Position numbers and translations under genes: made by a program. From the NCBI GenBank assembly GCA_964586145.1, contig CAZPHH010000013.1, forward strand, positions 5,378 through 69,377: 64,000 nucleotides of DNA, written 5' to 3'. The stretch is from JAFGJQ01 sp964586145. GTDB taxonomy: Bacteria; Planctomycetota; Phycisphaerae; UBA1845. This document shows, piece after piece, positions 34,445-43,792 of the stretch. Every line of letters starts with the position of its first letter. Positions within the stretch are counted from its first letter, which is position 1. The notes below the pieces were generated by a model. It had not been told where the DNA came from and ran no database searches. It saw nothing but the letters and a program-made list of their open reading frames with translations.

Positions 34445-35749
34445 TCAGTCCATGCCTTCCATGCGGAGCAGGAACGGTTCGGCCCGATTCACGGGCAGGT
34501 TTACCACCTCTGCCAGGGCGGCCTGCACGTTGGCCTCGACCGTTTCGTGGGTCAGGATCAGAACGTGTGCGAACTCCCCGGGATGTTCGGCCGGCTGCTC
34601 CATGGAGGCCACGCTGACTCCGTGTCGGCCGAGCGTGGTGAGCACCTGCGCGAGCGCGCCGGGCACGTCCTGCAGCCCGAAACGCAGGTAATACCGTGAC
34701 TTCAGTCGAGCAATAGGCCGGATGCGCGTGGCCTGCCGCGGCACGCAGAGGCGCATCTCCCGTCCCAGGCCGCCCTCGGCCTCGGCGGACGACAGGGCCA
34801 TCAGGTCGCTGAGGATGGCGCTGGCCGTCGGTTCGGGCCCGGCCCCGCGTCCGGAGAGGACGATGGGTCCGGTGAGGTTGCCGTCCACGCGGATGGCGTT
34901 CAATACGCCGTTGACGGACGCCAGCGATCGCTGCTCCGGCAACAATGTCGGGTGTACGCGGACCTCGACGCTTCCGTCCGGCAGGCGCTTAGCGATGCCG
35001 AGCAGCTTGATCACGTAGCCGAGTGCCCGGCCGTAGGCGATGTCCAGGGGGTGGATGCGGCGGATGCCTTCCACCCAGACGTCTTCCACGCGGATCCGCT
35101 GGCCGAACGCGAGACTCGCGAGGATCACGATTTTGTGGGCCGTATCGATGCCCTCGACGTCGAACGTGGGGTCGGGCTCGGCGTAGCCCAGATCCTGGGC
35201 CTGTCGGAGGGCCGTTTCGAAGTCCAGCCCCTCCTCGTCCATGCAGGTGAGTATGTAATTGGCCGTACCGTTGATGATGCCGCGGATGGCCGTGATGTCG
35301 TTGCCGGCCACTCCCTGGTGGAGCGTGCGGATGATGGGAATTCCGCCGCCGACGGCCGCTTCGAAGAGCAGGCAGGTGTTGTGCTCGACGGCGATGCGGA
35401 GGAGCTCGGCGCCGTGGGTGGCGATCAGGGCCTTGTTCGCCGTCACCACGTGCTTGCCGCCGGCCAGTGCCCGGGCCACGAGGTCTCGTGCGAAGTCGAT
35501 GGTGCCCGTCAGCTCGATGACGGCCTGGATGCCGGGGTCGGCCAGCAGGTCGTCCGTGTCTGCGGTGAGGATGGCGGGGTCGAAGGGAGCGTTGCGGGGC
35601 GTCTGCGTGTCACGGTCGGCGATCCGAACGATGCGGATGGGGTGTGGGACGCGGGCGTCGATCAAATCGCGGTTGGCTGCCAGGGCCCGCACCAAGCCGG
35701 TCCCGACATTTCCGAACCCTACCAGCCCCACGTTATACGGTGACGCCAT
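34445..35749 (-). CDS. hom: Homoserine dehydrogenase
   Basis: 434 aa from the ATG at 35749, GAGGGG upstream. NAD(P)-binding GFGNVG at 11-16, VVTANKALIATHG with the catalytic-site Lys, GGGIPIIRTL and NGTANYILTCM, then EPDPTFDVEGIDTAHK with the substrate-binding Glu/Asp. A C-terminal ACT domain (LRFGLQDVPGALAQVLTTLGRHGVSVASMEQ, about 355-434) suggests feedback control by threonine or another amino acid. Reduces aspartate semialdehyde to homoserine for threonine and methionine. Full family length. Confidence 0.96.
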   Translation of the reverse strand: MASPYNVGLVGFGNVGTGLVRALAANRDLIDARVPHPIRIVRIADRDTQTPRNAPFDPAILTADTDDLLADPGIQAVIELTGTIDFARDLVARALAGGKHVVTANKALIATHGAELLRIAVEHNTCLLFEAAVGGGIPIIRTLHQGVAGNDITAIRGIINGTANYILTCMDEEGLDFETALRQAQDLGYAEPDPTFDVEGIDTAHKIVILASLAFGQRIRVEDVWVEGIRRIHPLDIAYGRALGYVIKLLGIAKRLPDGSVEVRVHPTLLPEQRSLASVNGVLNAIRVDGNLTGPIVLSGRGAGPEPTASAILSDLMALSSAEAEGGLGREMRLCVPRQATRIRPIARLKSRYYLRFGLQDVPGALAQVLTTLGRHGVSVASMEQPAEHPGEFAHVLILTHETVEANVQAALAEVVNLPVNRAEPFLLRMEGMD

Positions 35750-35818
35750 CTGAATACACCCCTCGGTGGCCTGGCCGTTGTTTTCGGTGAGTCTTCCCGT
35801 CCGCCTGACTCGCGGGCA

Positions 35819-35848
35819 ACTGTACGTGTTGGTTCGTGTAGAAGTCAA
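35819..35848 (-). promoter_or_regulatory. Candidate hom promoter
   Basis: Read on the minus strand: TTGACT (35848-35843), 18 bp, TACAGT (35824-35819). The start site would be about 35812, leaving a ~63-nt leader before the hom ATG. The -10 TACAGT is the same as in the sod promoter candidate. Confidence 0.45.
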
Positions 35849-36023
35849 GGCGGGATCGTCCGGTGCGGCCGGGGAGGGGTTGCGTGGGGTTCGTGTCGGC
35901 CGGTGGGAAATACCGGTTTGCCCGATCCGAATCAGGGGATATAGTGGGCCTGCCCGACGCGGCGAGACATTCGCATGGCGGCGGCAGGGATGTCGCCCGC
36001 CGATCCGGCAGGAGTCATGCGGC

Positions 36024-38627
36024 ATGCGCGAGCTTTCACCTCTGGCGATTCTGATTGGTCTGCTGTTGGCCGTGGTTTTCGGGGCGACCGGCGCCTATGT
36101 CGGGTTGAAGCTCGGCGTGGTCATGGTGGCGTCCATTCCCGCTGCGGTCATCTCGATGGCGGTGCTGCGCGGGCTGCTGAAGCGCGGCACGCTGCTGGAA
36201 CACAACATCGTTCAGACCATTGCCTCTTCGGGTGAAGCGCTGGGCAAGGCCATGATTCTTGTGGTTCCGGCGCTGCTGCTGGCGGGTTTTGAGCCGAATC
36301 TGCTGAAGCTGGTGATCTGGGCTGCGGTGGGCGGGCTGCTGGGCATCCTGTTTCTGGTTCCCATGCGCGGCACCCTCATCGAGCGGGAGGACCGGCGCCT
36401 GCCGTACCCGGAGGGCGTGGCGTGCGCCAAGATCCTGCAGGCAGGGGACGCGGGCGGGCCCGGCGCGCGGCCTGTGTTCGTGGGGCTCATCGTGGGCGGG
36501 GTGTATTCGCTTCTGCAGGGGTTGGGATTCTGGCGGGAGAAGGCCGTCCTGGAGATTCGGTCGGTCCGGACGGCTGCGTCCTTGAACGCATCCCCGGCGC
36601 TGCTGGGCGTGGGGTACCTGCTCGGGCCGCGGATTGCGGTCACCATTTTCGCCGGCGGCGTGGTGGGCTGGTTCATGATACTGCCGCTGATCGGGCTGTG
36701 TGCCGACCCGGCGTTGCAGCCGATTCGACCGGAGGCCGCGCGGCTCGTTCGCGACATGGGGCCCGACGACCTATGCGCAAGCTACCTCCAATACATCGGG
36801 TTGGGCGCCGTCGTCTTCGGCGGTCTGCTGGCGCTGATTCGGACGTTGCCGACCGTGCTCGCGTCCAGCGGACGGGCGATTGCGGGCACGTTTGGCCGGC
36901 GCGGCGTGGAGCCCGCGCGGCGTGACGTGCCAATGCTGTTGGTGCTTCTGCTGTTGGGCGGACTGGGCTACGCGATGATCCGCTTCTCCGACCTGGGGCT
37001 GTCGACGGCGGGGGCGGTCTGCGTGCTGGTGGGGGCGTTCGTGTTTGCGGCGGTGGCGGCGCGGCTGGTGGGCCTGGTGGGCGGGTCGTGGAGCCCGGTG
37101 GCGCCCCTGGCGCTGGCGGTCGTCATGGGAACGGCGGTGCTGTTTGCGGTGGGCCTCAAAGCGGGCGCGGCGGAGGCGAGGCTGCCGGTCATGCTGGTTG
37201 GGGCCCTGGTGACCATCGCGATCTGTCTGGCGGGTGACCTGTCGCAGGATTTGAAGACGGGTTTTCTGGTGCGGGCGACGCCGTACAAGCAGCAGATCGG
37301 CCAGATGCTGGGTGTGTTGGTTTCCGCGGTGGTGGTGGCCGCGGTGATATTGATGCTGAATCGCACGCGCGGGTTTGTGCCGACGGAGGCAACGCCCGAT
37401 CCGCTGCCGGCGCTTGAGGCGAACCTGCTCAAGCGGGTTGTGGACGATGCCTTGGCCGGGCAGTTGCCGTGGGAGCTGATGCTGATCGGGGCGATGGCGG
37501 GCTTGGTCATGGAACTGCTCGGGGTGCGTTCGTTGGCGTTTGGCGTGGGATTGTACCTGCCGCTGGCGGTTTCCGTGCCGGTGATGGTCGGCGGCCTGAT
37601 CCGTGCGGCGGTAGACCGATGGCGAAGGCCGGCGGCGGACGGCGAGGGGCGGGGCGTGCTGTCCGCGTCCGGTCTGGTCGCGGGATATGCGCTGGCGGGG
37701 GTCGTGCTGGCGGCGGTCGGGGGGTTAGCGGCATGGGCCTGGCACGATCCGAAGTACGAGACGCCCTTCGATGACGTGCCGAGAGCGGTTGTGGCCGAGC
37801 ACTTCCAGCCCTGGCTGGCGGGCACGCTGGGTTTTGACGCAACCTATGGCCTGGGCGACCGGGCGGATGCAGCGTCTGCGGCGGTATCCGCCACGCGTCC
37901 GGAGGGTGAGCATTCGGTTCGGTATGCGAACCTGTTCTGGTTCAAACTTCTGCCGGTCGTGCCCTTCGCATTGTTGTCCCTCTGGCTGCTGATCGCAGCG
38001 GCTCGCCGCGGGCCTCCGGACATGCCGAGGCCGGTGGAGGGCCCGAAAGCCCCGGACGAGCCGCCTGGACCGGTTGAAATCGGATACAAAGGCCCGCTGA
38101 CGGGCGAGCCGCCGGCGCGGGCACGGGAATGGCATCCACCCTCCGTTCGATTGGAGGAGCCGCCGGCGCCCCCAAGCCGGTCGTGGCGGAGCGATCCGGT
38201 TGCGGCGCCGATTCCGCTTTCGGAGCCGGAACCGCCCCCACCGAGCGAGCCGGAAGCACCGGTGGTGAGCGAGCCGGCGCCCCCCGAGCGGAGTGAGCCG
38301 GAACCGCCGGTGGAACCGGCGAGCGAGCCGATTCCGACGGTCGAGGAGGGGCCCGCCGCGGTGGATGAGCGTCCGCCTGTCGAGGAGGCGCCCCCGGAGC
38401 CGGCTCCACCGGATGATCCGAAGCCGCCCTGGCGGGTGTTTCACACCACGGTGCGGTCGACGGATGATCTTCCGCCGATAGACACGATTCTCCGGCGAGA
38501 AGAGCCTTCCGCTCCGAACCCCGAGGAGACGGCTCAGCCACCCGTCACGCGGACGGACGAACCCACTGAGGATCGCGAACCGGAAGAGGAGACGGAGGAC
38601 AACCGTGGCGACGAGTCGCCGCGATAG
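36024..38627 (+). CDS. OPT-family oligopeptide/metal-chelate transporter with long Pro/Glu-rich tail
   Basis: 867 aa from the ATG at 36024 (CAGGAG about 9 nt upstream). Residues 1-~660 are a typical bacterial OPT protein: TGAYVGLKLGVVMVASIPAA, EHNIVQTIASSGEALGKAM, LPYPEGVACAKILQAGDAGG, SLNASPALLGVGYLLGPRIA and CLAGDLSQDLKTGFLVRATPYKQQIGQ are all family signatures. Two membrane-flanking segments end with FALLSLWLLIAAARRG. The last ~190 residues are a cytoplasmic, Pro/Glu/Ser-rich, probably disordered tail with repeated SEPEPPPPSEPEAP-like units. OPT proteins import peptides or metal chelates. Confidence 0.92.
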   Translation: MRELSPLAILIGLLLAVVFGATGAYVGLKLGVVMVASIPAAVISMAVLRGLLKRGTLLEHNIVQTIASSGEALGKAMILVVPALLLAGFEPNLLKLVIWAAVGGLLGILFLVPMRGTLIEREDRRLPYPEGVACAKILQAGDAGGPGARPVFVGLIVGGVYSLLQGLGFWREKAVLEIRSVRTAASLNASPALLGVGYLLGPRIAVTIFAGGVVGWFMILPLIGLCADPALQPIRPEAARLVRDMGPDDLCASYLQYIGLGAVVFGGLLALIRTLPTVLASSGRAIAGTFGRRGVEPARRDVPMLLVLLLLGGLGYAMIRFSDLGLSTAGAVCVLVGAFVFAAVAARLVGLVGGSWSPVAPLALAVVMGTAVLFAVGLKAGAAEARLPVMLVGALVTIAICLAGDLSQDLKTGFLVRATPYKQQIGQMLGVLVSAVVVAAVILMLNRTRGFVPTEATPDPLPALEANLLKRVVDDALAGQLPWELMLIGAMAGLVMELLGVRSLAFGVGLYLPLAVSVPVMVGGLIRAAVDRWRRPAADGEGRGVLSASGLVAGYALAGVVLAAVGGLAAWAWHDPKYETPFDDVPRAVVAEHFQPWLAGTLGFDATYGLGDRADAASAAVSATRPEGEHSVRYANLFWFKLLPVVPFALLSLWLLIAAARRGPPDMPRPVEGPKAPDEPPGPVEIGYKGPLTGEPPARAREWHPPSVRLEEPPAPPSRSWRSDPVAAPIPLSEPEPPPPSEPEAPVVSEPAPPERSEPEPPVEPASEPIPTVEEGPAAVDERPPVEEAPPEPAPPDDPKPPWRVFHTTVRSTDDLPPIDTILRREEPSAPNPEETAQPPVTRTDEPTEDREPEEETEDNRGDESPR

Positions 38628-38651
38628 GGCTGCCAGGGCAAAGGACGGAAT

Positions 38652-39134
38652 ATGGATCGCGGATTGCAGTCCCCGGAGGCGATGGTTCGGACCCTGCGAA
38701 TTATCGTGTTCGCGATGATCGTCGGTGTGCTCGCGGTGACGGCCGTGGCGGGGGGCTTTGCTCCGCTGGGCGCAGCGGACGAGGAACTCAAATCCATCTT
38801 CATCCTGGTGGTCGTGACGATGGGGGTGAGCGGCGGCTTGGCGTATACGCTGGTTCGCAGGCAACTCCTGGCAAGAGCGTGCAGACAGGCGTCGGAAGGA
38901 TCGGAGCGGGGCGACACCCAGGACCTGGCCATGCAGGCGTACCGAACGCTGGTCATCCTCGGTTCGGCTATGGCCGAAGGCGTGGGGTCGCTGGGGGCGG
39001 TGGCCGTGCTGGTGACAGGGTTCTGGCCCCTGGCCGTGGTTCCACTGGCAGCGGTCATCCTGCTGGCGATGAATATGCCTTCCCGTGACGGTTTCGCCGT
39101 GTTCGCCGAGCGGCTGACGGCCCCGCCGCGGTAG
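38652..39134 (+). CDS. Small polytopic membrane protein of unknown function
   Basis: 160 aa; AAGGACGGAAT precedes the ATG at 38652. Four hydrophobic stretches: TLRIIVFAMIVGVLAVTAVA, FILVVVTMGVSGGLAYTLV, GSAMAEGVGSLGAVAVLVTG and LAVVPLAAVILLAM. A short soluble loop with RRQLLARACRQASEGSERGDTQ lies between helices 2 and 3. It starts 24 bp after the OPT gene and is probably in the same transcript. No family recognised; it may assist or regulate the transporter, which is a guess from position. Confidence 0.72.
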   Translation: MDRGLQSPEAMVRTLRIIVFAMIVGVLAVTAVAGGFAPLGAADEELKSIFILVVVTMGVSGGLAYTLVRRQLLARACRQASEGSERGDTQDLAMQAYRTLVILGSAMAEGVGSLGAVAVLVTGFWPLAVVPLAAVILLAMNMPSRDGFAVFAERLTAPPR

Positions 39135-39141
39135 GGAGCTA

Positions 39142-39170
39142 TCGACAACCGGGGTCCGACTGCATACAGT
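39142..39170 (+). promoter_or_regulatory. Superoxide dismutase promoter
   Basis: TCGACA (39142-39147), 17 bp, TACAGT (39165-39170). The start site would be near 39177, about 44 nt before the ATG at 39221. The spacing is ideal and the -10 matches that of hom. Confidence 0.55.
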
Positions 39171-39220
39171 TGCGGGTACGGCCAATCGTCAATGACCTGC
39201 ACGAACATAAGGAGAATGCC

Positions 39221-39811
39221 ATGCCCATCCCATTGCCCGAGCTGCCGTATGCTCGAAATGCCCTGGAGCCGCACATCAGCGCCGAGACGCTGGAGTTCCA
39301 CCACGGCAAGCACCACAACGCATATGTGACGAACCTGAACAAGCTGATTGCCGGTAAGCCCGAAGAGGGCAAATCACTCGAAGACATCGTCGGCAGCGCC
39401 TCAGGCCCGGTGTTCAACAACGCGGCCCAGGTCTGGAACCACACGTTCTACTGGAACAGTCTCAAGCCCGGCGGCGGCGGCGAGCCCGGCGGGGCGCTGG
39501 CCGACGCGATCCGGCGCGACTTCGGATCCTTCCAGGCCTTTCGCGCTGCCCTGGCCGATGCGGCGGCCACGCAGTTCGGGTCCGGCTGGGCGTGGCTGGT
39601 GGCGGAGGGCGGCCGGCTCAAGGTGGTCAAAACACCGAATGCCGACCTGCCTCTGCGGCATGGCCAGACGGCCCTGCTGACGATCGATGTCTGGGAGCAC
39701 GCGTACTACATCGATTACCGAAACGCCCGCCCCAAATACGTGGAGACGGTGATCGACCATCTGCTGAACTGGGATTTCGCCGCGCAGAACTTCCAGAAGG
39801 CCGGGGCATGA
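39221..39811 (+). CDS. sodB: Superoxide dismutase, Fe-type of the Fe/Mn family
   Basis: 196 aa; AAGGAG lies 6 nt before the ATG. Expected metal ligands are H27, H74, D156 and H160 (DVWEHAYYIDY). Q70 in NNAAQVWNHTFYW, before the second His ligand, marks the iron-type subgroup, where manganese enzymes usually have Gln in the C-terminal half (GSGWAWL here has no Gln). Converts superoxide to oxygen and peroxide in the cytoplasm. It has its own promoter and a strong terminator, so is a single-gene unit, in keeping with independent oxidative-stress control. Confidence 0.95.
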   Translation: MPIPLPELPYARNALEPHISAETLEFHHGKHHNAYVTNLNKLIAGKPEEGKSLEDIVGSASGPVFNNAAQVWNHTFYWNSLKPGGGGEPGGALADAIRRDFGSFQAFRAALADAAATQFGSGWAWLVAEGGRLKVVKTPNADLPLRHGQTALLTIDVWEHAYYIDYRNARPKYVETVIDHLLNWDFAAQNFQKAGA

Positions 39812-39849
39812 TCTCATCATCATTCCTCGGGCGAACAGAGAGCTCAACA

Positions 39850-39890
39850 GGCGGGCGGCTGGGCTGGGGCTCAGGCCGCCTGCCGTTTTT
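39850..39890 (+). terminator. Rho-independent terminator after the superoxide dismutase gene
   Basis: GGCGGGCGGC (39850-39859) pairs with GCCGCCTGCC (39875-39884), one G-U wobble, 15-nt loop, followed by GTTTTT (39885-39890). The stem starts about 38 nt after the sod stop. Confidence 0.85.
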
Positions 39891-40003
39891 CTGTCCAATT
39901 GCGGTCTGCCGCCTACACTCGCATGGGAACGGACACCCCGTGCCCAGCGTGTGGGCCGCGGGCGGGGGCAGAGAGTGCGTAACCTTTGTGGGAGGGTTGG
40001 ATT

Positions 40004-40600
40004 ATGGTCGTTCGCAGAATCGTGTGGTTAAGCGTGTTGCCGTTGCTGGGGCTGACCGTCGGCGCGGGCGGATGCGGCGCATTTACCCAGTCCTACCCGC
40101 CGCTGGCAACGGTAGACTACGTGGATCTCGACCGATACCAAGGCACCTGGTACGAGATTGCACGGTATCCCAACAGCTTTGAGCGGGGGTGTACGGGGGT
40201 GACGGCCCAGTATGCACCACTGCCCGACGGGCGAATCCGCGTGGTCAACAAGTGTCGGAAGTCGTCCCTGAACGGCCCCGTGGACCGGCAGATCGGCGTC
40301 GCCCGCGTGGTGGACCGGACGACCAACGCCAAGCTCAAGGTGCAGTTCTTCTGGCCGTTCGAAGGGGACTACTACATCATCGACCTCGACCCGGACTACC
40401 AGTACGCCGTCGTCGGCGAGCCGTCGCGCAAGTTTTTCTGGATTCTGAGCCGTACGCCCAGCATGGATGCGGCCACCTTCGACGCCATCCTGGCACGAAT
40501 GCCAGACTGGAGATATGACCCCGACCGGCTGTTCCTGACCCCACAGAGGACGGACGAAGAAGCGGAAGGTGCCGACGGCGACGAAACGCAGCCAATGTGA
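40004..40600 (+). CDS. blc: Bacterial lipocalin (Blc-like), lipoprotein
   Basis: 198 aa; GGGAGG about 8 nt before the ATG. Signal peptide with a lipobox ending AGGC, so probably membrane-anchored. VDYVDLDRYQGTWYEIARYPNSFERGC contains the lipocalin G-x-W motif, and DYYIIDLDPDYQYAVVGEPSRKFFWILSRTP the second and third structurally conserved regions. Blc proteins bind lysophospholipids or fatty acids and serve in membrane maintenance and stress. Stops 22 bp before the photolyase gene. An acidic 20-residue tail (EEAEGADGDETQPM) is extra. Confidence 0.93.
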   Translation: MVVRRIVWLSVLPLLGLTVGAGGCGAFTQSYPPLATVDYVDLDRYQGTWYEIARYPNSFERGCTGVTAQYAPLPDGRIRVVNKCRKSSLNGPVDRQIGVARVVDRTTNAKLKVQFFWPFEGDYYIIDLDPDYQYAVVGEPSRKFFWILSRTPSMDAATFDAILARMPDWRYDPDRLFLTPQRTDEEAEGADGDETQPM

Positions 40601-40622
40601 ACGCGGACGGGAAGCCAGGACC

Positions 40623-42083
40623 ATGGCAAGCATTGTCTGGTTTCGTCAGGATCTTCGCCTGCATGACAACCCGGCCATCGAGGCTGCGGTTCGGCGGGGG
40701 GTTCCCGTCGTTCCCGTGTTCATTTGGGCGCTGGATTGGGAGGGCGAATGGGCGCCCGGAGCGGCCGGCCGGTGGTGGCTGCACCATTCCCTGACGGCCC
40801 TGGCGAAGGAACTGGAGCGGTTGGGATCGCGGCTGATCGTTCGCCGGGGCGAGCCGATTGCAGAATTGCTGGCGGTGGCGCGATCCACGGGGGCGGTTGC
40901 GGCATTCTGGAACCGACGCTACGAACCATCGGCCGTGCGGACCGACGCAGCCGTGGAGGAAGCCCTTCTCAGGGATGGACTGAACGCCCAAACCTTCAAC
41001 GGCAGCCTGCTCACAGACCCGGCCGAGGTGCTGACGCAGCAGGGCGGGCCGTACCGGGTCTACACGCCGTTCTGGCGGGCGTGCGGGCAGACGCTGGACC
41101 CCGGTTCGCCTTTGCCGGCCCCGCGGACCCTGTCGGCCCCGTCACGCTGGCCGGCGTCGCAGAGCCTCGATTCTCTGAGACTTCTGCCCGAGCCCGACTG
41201 GGCGGGCGGAATGCGGGCGGCCTGGGTACCTGGTCGGGAGGGTGGGTTGCGGCAATTGGAGGAATTCCTGGAATCGGCCCTGGCCCGATATGACGAAGAT
41301 CGTAACCGCCCGGACCGCCGGGGCAGTTCACGGCTGTCCGCTCACCTGCACTTCGGAGAGATCAGTCCGCGTGAAGTGTGGGTGGCGGTTCAAGAGCGAA
41401 TGGGCCGTCGCGGTTTTGAGGGGGCCAAGTCCGCGGAGGTGTACCTCAAGGAGATCTTCTGGCGGGAGTTTGCCCATCATCTGCTCCATCACTTTCCCCA
41501 TACCACAACGTCTCCGTTGCGGCCCGAGTTCGCGAAGTTCCCCTGGCGGAACGATTCGCGGAGCCTCGGGGCGTGGCAGCGGGGAGAGACGGGGTTTCCC
41601 CTCGTCGATGCGGGCATGCGCGAACTCTGGACGACCGGCTGGATGCATAACCGCGTGCGGATGGTGGTGGCGTCGTTCCTGGTGAAGGACCTGCTGATTC
41701 CCTGGCAGGAGGGCGCCCGCTGGTTCTGGGACACGCTGGTCGACGCGGATCTGGCGAACAACACCCTGGGCTGGCAGTGGACGGGCGGCTGCGGGGCGGA
41801 CGCCGCTCCGTATTTCCGGGTGTTCAACCCGGTGTCGCAGGGCGAGCGGTTTGATCCGGAAGGGAATTACGTGCGCCGATGGGTCCCGGAACTTGGCAAG
41901 CTGCCGGCGGAGTGGACCCACAAGCCGTGGGAGGCGCCGGCGGCGGTGCTTCGGAAGGCAGACGTCCAGATCGGTCAGACGTATCCCGGCCCGATCGTGG
42001 ACCACGGCCAGGCGCGGGATCGGGCACTTGCGGCCTACGCGTCCATCCGGGGGCAACTGCACGGGCAGCACGGAAAGCACTGA
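40623..42083 (+). CDS. phrB: Deoxyribodipyrimidine photolyase / cryptochrome family
   Basis: 486 aa. IVWFRQDLRLHDNPAIEAA opens the alpha/beta antenna domain; the FAD-binding helical domain has SSRLSAHLHFGEISPREVW, GETGFPLVDAGMRELWTTGW, MHNRVRMVVASFLVKDL and DTLVDADLANNTLGWQWTGG, with the conserved Trp residues of the electron-transfer chain and WQWTGGCGADAAPYFRVFNP. Motifs favour a class I CPD photolyase, which splits UV pyrimidine dimers in light. Grouped with lipocalin and the NmrA/DUF2867 protein, a combination seen in other bacteria. Confidence 0.95.
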   Translation: MASIVWFRQDLRLHDNPAIEAAVRRGVPVVPVFIWALDWEGEWAPGAAGRWWLHHSLTALAKELERLGSRLIVRRGEPIAELLAVARSTGAVAAFWNRRYEPSAVRTDAAVEEALLRDGLNAQTFNGSLLTDPAEVLTQQGGPYRVYTPFWRACGQTLDPGSPLPAPRTLSAPSRWPASQSLDSLRLLPEPDWAGGMRAAWVPGREGGLRQLEEFLESALARYDEDRNRPDRRGSSRLSAHLHFGEISPREVWVAVQERMGRRGFEGAKSAEVYLKEIFWREFAHHLLHHFPHTTTSPLRPEFAKFPWRNDSRSLGAWQRGETGFPLVDAGMRELWTTGWMHNRVRMVVASFLVKDLLIPWQEGARWFWDTLVDADLANNTLGWQWTGGCGADAAPYFRVFNPVSQGERFDPEGNYVRRWVPELGKLPAEWTHKPWEAPAAVLRKADVQIGQTYPGPIVDHGQARDRALAAYASIRGQLHGQHGKH

Positions 42084-42198
42084 ATGTCGGGGTCATCAAT
42101 CCGGCGGGGCATGCGTGGAGTCGCCCGGCTTTCTCCCCCCGGGCGTGGGGGTGAGGGCACGTCCGCCGGGCATGATCGAGCTGGAGTGAGTTTACGCC

Positions 42199-43659
42199 AT
42201 GTCGATCGTCCTTTCCGATCGTGTGCTGCTCACCGGGGCCACCGGCTATGTGGGAGGGCGGCTGCGTGGGACCCTGGAGGCGATGGGCGTTTCGCTGCGC
42301 TGCATGGCCCGGCGCCCGGAACATCTGGCCACCCGGGTTTGGTCCACCACGGAGGTCGTCCACGGTGACGTGCTTCACCCTTCATCGCTGCGTCCGGCCC
42401 TCGAGGGCATCGGCGCGGCGTACTACCTCGTGCATTCCCTCGGGTCCCGGCGGTCCTTTGAGCGGGAGGAACTGACAGGCGCCCGGAACTTCGCCGGCGC
42501 CGCCCGGGAAGCCGGCGTGCGACGCATCGTCTACCTCGGCGGCCTGGGGTCCGGCGACGATTTGTCGCCGCACCTGCGTAGCCGGCAGGAGGTGGGGCGG
42601 GTCCTGCGGGAATCAGGTGTGCCCACCATCGAGTTCCGGGCCTCCATCATCCTGGGGCCGGGCAGCCTGTCCTTCGAGATGATTCGATCGCTGGTGGAAA
42701 GGCTGCCCGTGATGGTCACACCCCGCTGGACGCGAAGCCGGGCACATCCCATCGCCATCGAAGACGTGATCCAGTATCTCGTCGAGGCCCTGCGCGTCGA
42801 TCTGCCCGGCAGCGCGGTGTTCGAGATCGGCGGGGCGGACGTGGTTTCCTATCACGACTTGATGACCGAGTATGCACGACAGCGGGGCCTGCGGCGGGTG
42901 ATCATTCCCGTTCCCGTGCTAACGCCCCGGTTGTCCAGCCTGTGGCTGGGTCTGGTGACGCCCGTGTTCGCGCGGATCGGTCGGAAACTCATCGAGAGCG
43001 TGCGACACGATACGGTGGTGACGGATGACTCGGCGAGCTATACATTCGGTGTGCGCCCGCGCGGCATGGTTGATGCCATGGCCCGAGCCTTGGCCAACGA
43101 GGACCGGGAATTGGCGGAGACGCGATGGTCGGATGCCCTGTCGTCCAGGGGCGCAGTCCGGGGCTGGGCGGGAGTTACCTTCGGTCATCGCATCGTCGAT
43201 TCGCGAACCGTGGACGTGCCGGTGCCGACGGGGGTCGCGTTCGCCCCCATCGCCCGGATCGGAGGTGACACGGGCTGGTACTTCGCGAACGGGCTTTGGC
43301 GGCTACGGGGGTTTCTCGACCTCCTGCTCGGCGGGGTCGGCACGCGCCGAGGTCGCCGCGATCCTGTCAACCTGTTGCCCGGCGACGCGTTGGACTTCTG
43401 GCGGGTCGAGGCGGTGGAGCCCGGGCGGCTGCTACGCCTGTCGGCCGAAATGAAGGTGCCCGGCCGGGCATGGCTGCAGTTCGAGGTGGATGCCCGCGAC
43501 GGTCATTCCACGATCCGTCAGACCGCGATTTTCGACCCCTTGGGCCTGCCCGGCCTGGCCTATTGGTACATTCTGTATCCTCTGCACGCCCTCATCTTCC
43601 GTGGCATGCTGCGCAACATCGGGCGGGCGGCCGCGCGGCAGATCGACCCTCCGGCGTAG
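42199..43659 (+). CDS. NmrA-like NAD(P)-binding protein with C-terminal DUF2867
   Basis: 486 aa. LLTGATGYVGGRL is the dinucleotide-binding loop of an atypical SDR, lacking the usual YxxxK pair; IVYLGGLGSGD and YYLVHSLG are typical of this branch. Residues from about 320 form DUF2867 (AGVTFGHRIVDSRTVDVPV, ... GDALDFWRVEAVEPGRLLRLSAEMKVPGRAW), an SRPBCC-like module found almost only behind such SDRs (YbjT-type). Probably binds NAD(P)H; reaction unknown. Follows the photolyase gene by 115 bp. Confidence 0.9.
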   Translation: MSIVLSDRVLLTGATGYVGGRLRGTLEAMGVSLRCMARRPEHLATRVWSTTEVVHGDVLHPSSLRPALEGIGAAYYLVHSLGSRRSFEREELTGARNFAGAAREAGVRRIVYLGGLGSGDDLSPHLRSRQEVGRVLRESGVPTIEFRASIILGPGSLSFEMIRSLVERLPVMVTPRWTRSRAHPIAIEDVIQYLVEALRVDLPGSAVFEIGGADVVSYHDLMTEYARQRGLRRVIIPVPVLTPRLSSLWLGLVTPVFARIGRKLIESVRHDTVVTDDSASYTFGVRPRGMVDAMARALANEDRELAETRWSDALSSRGAVRGWAGVTFGHRIVDSRTVDVPVPTGVAFAPIARIGGDTGWYFANGLWRLRGFLDLLLGGVGTRRGRRDPVNLLPGDALDFWRVEAVEPGRLLRLSAEMKVPGRAWLQFEVDARDGHSTIRQTAIFDPLGLPGLAYWYILYPLHALIFRGMLRNIGRAAARQIDPPA

Positions 43660-43792
43660 CGAAGTAACGCAACGATGTGTGGGACCATCCGACCACAGAC
43701 GAGCGTCCCCGGGTTTGACGCGTTTTCCGGGCGGCGGTACGCTGCCTGTCGTGTCCGGCCGTATTGGAACGGGGGAAGCGGGGAATCCTGTC

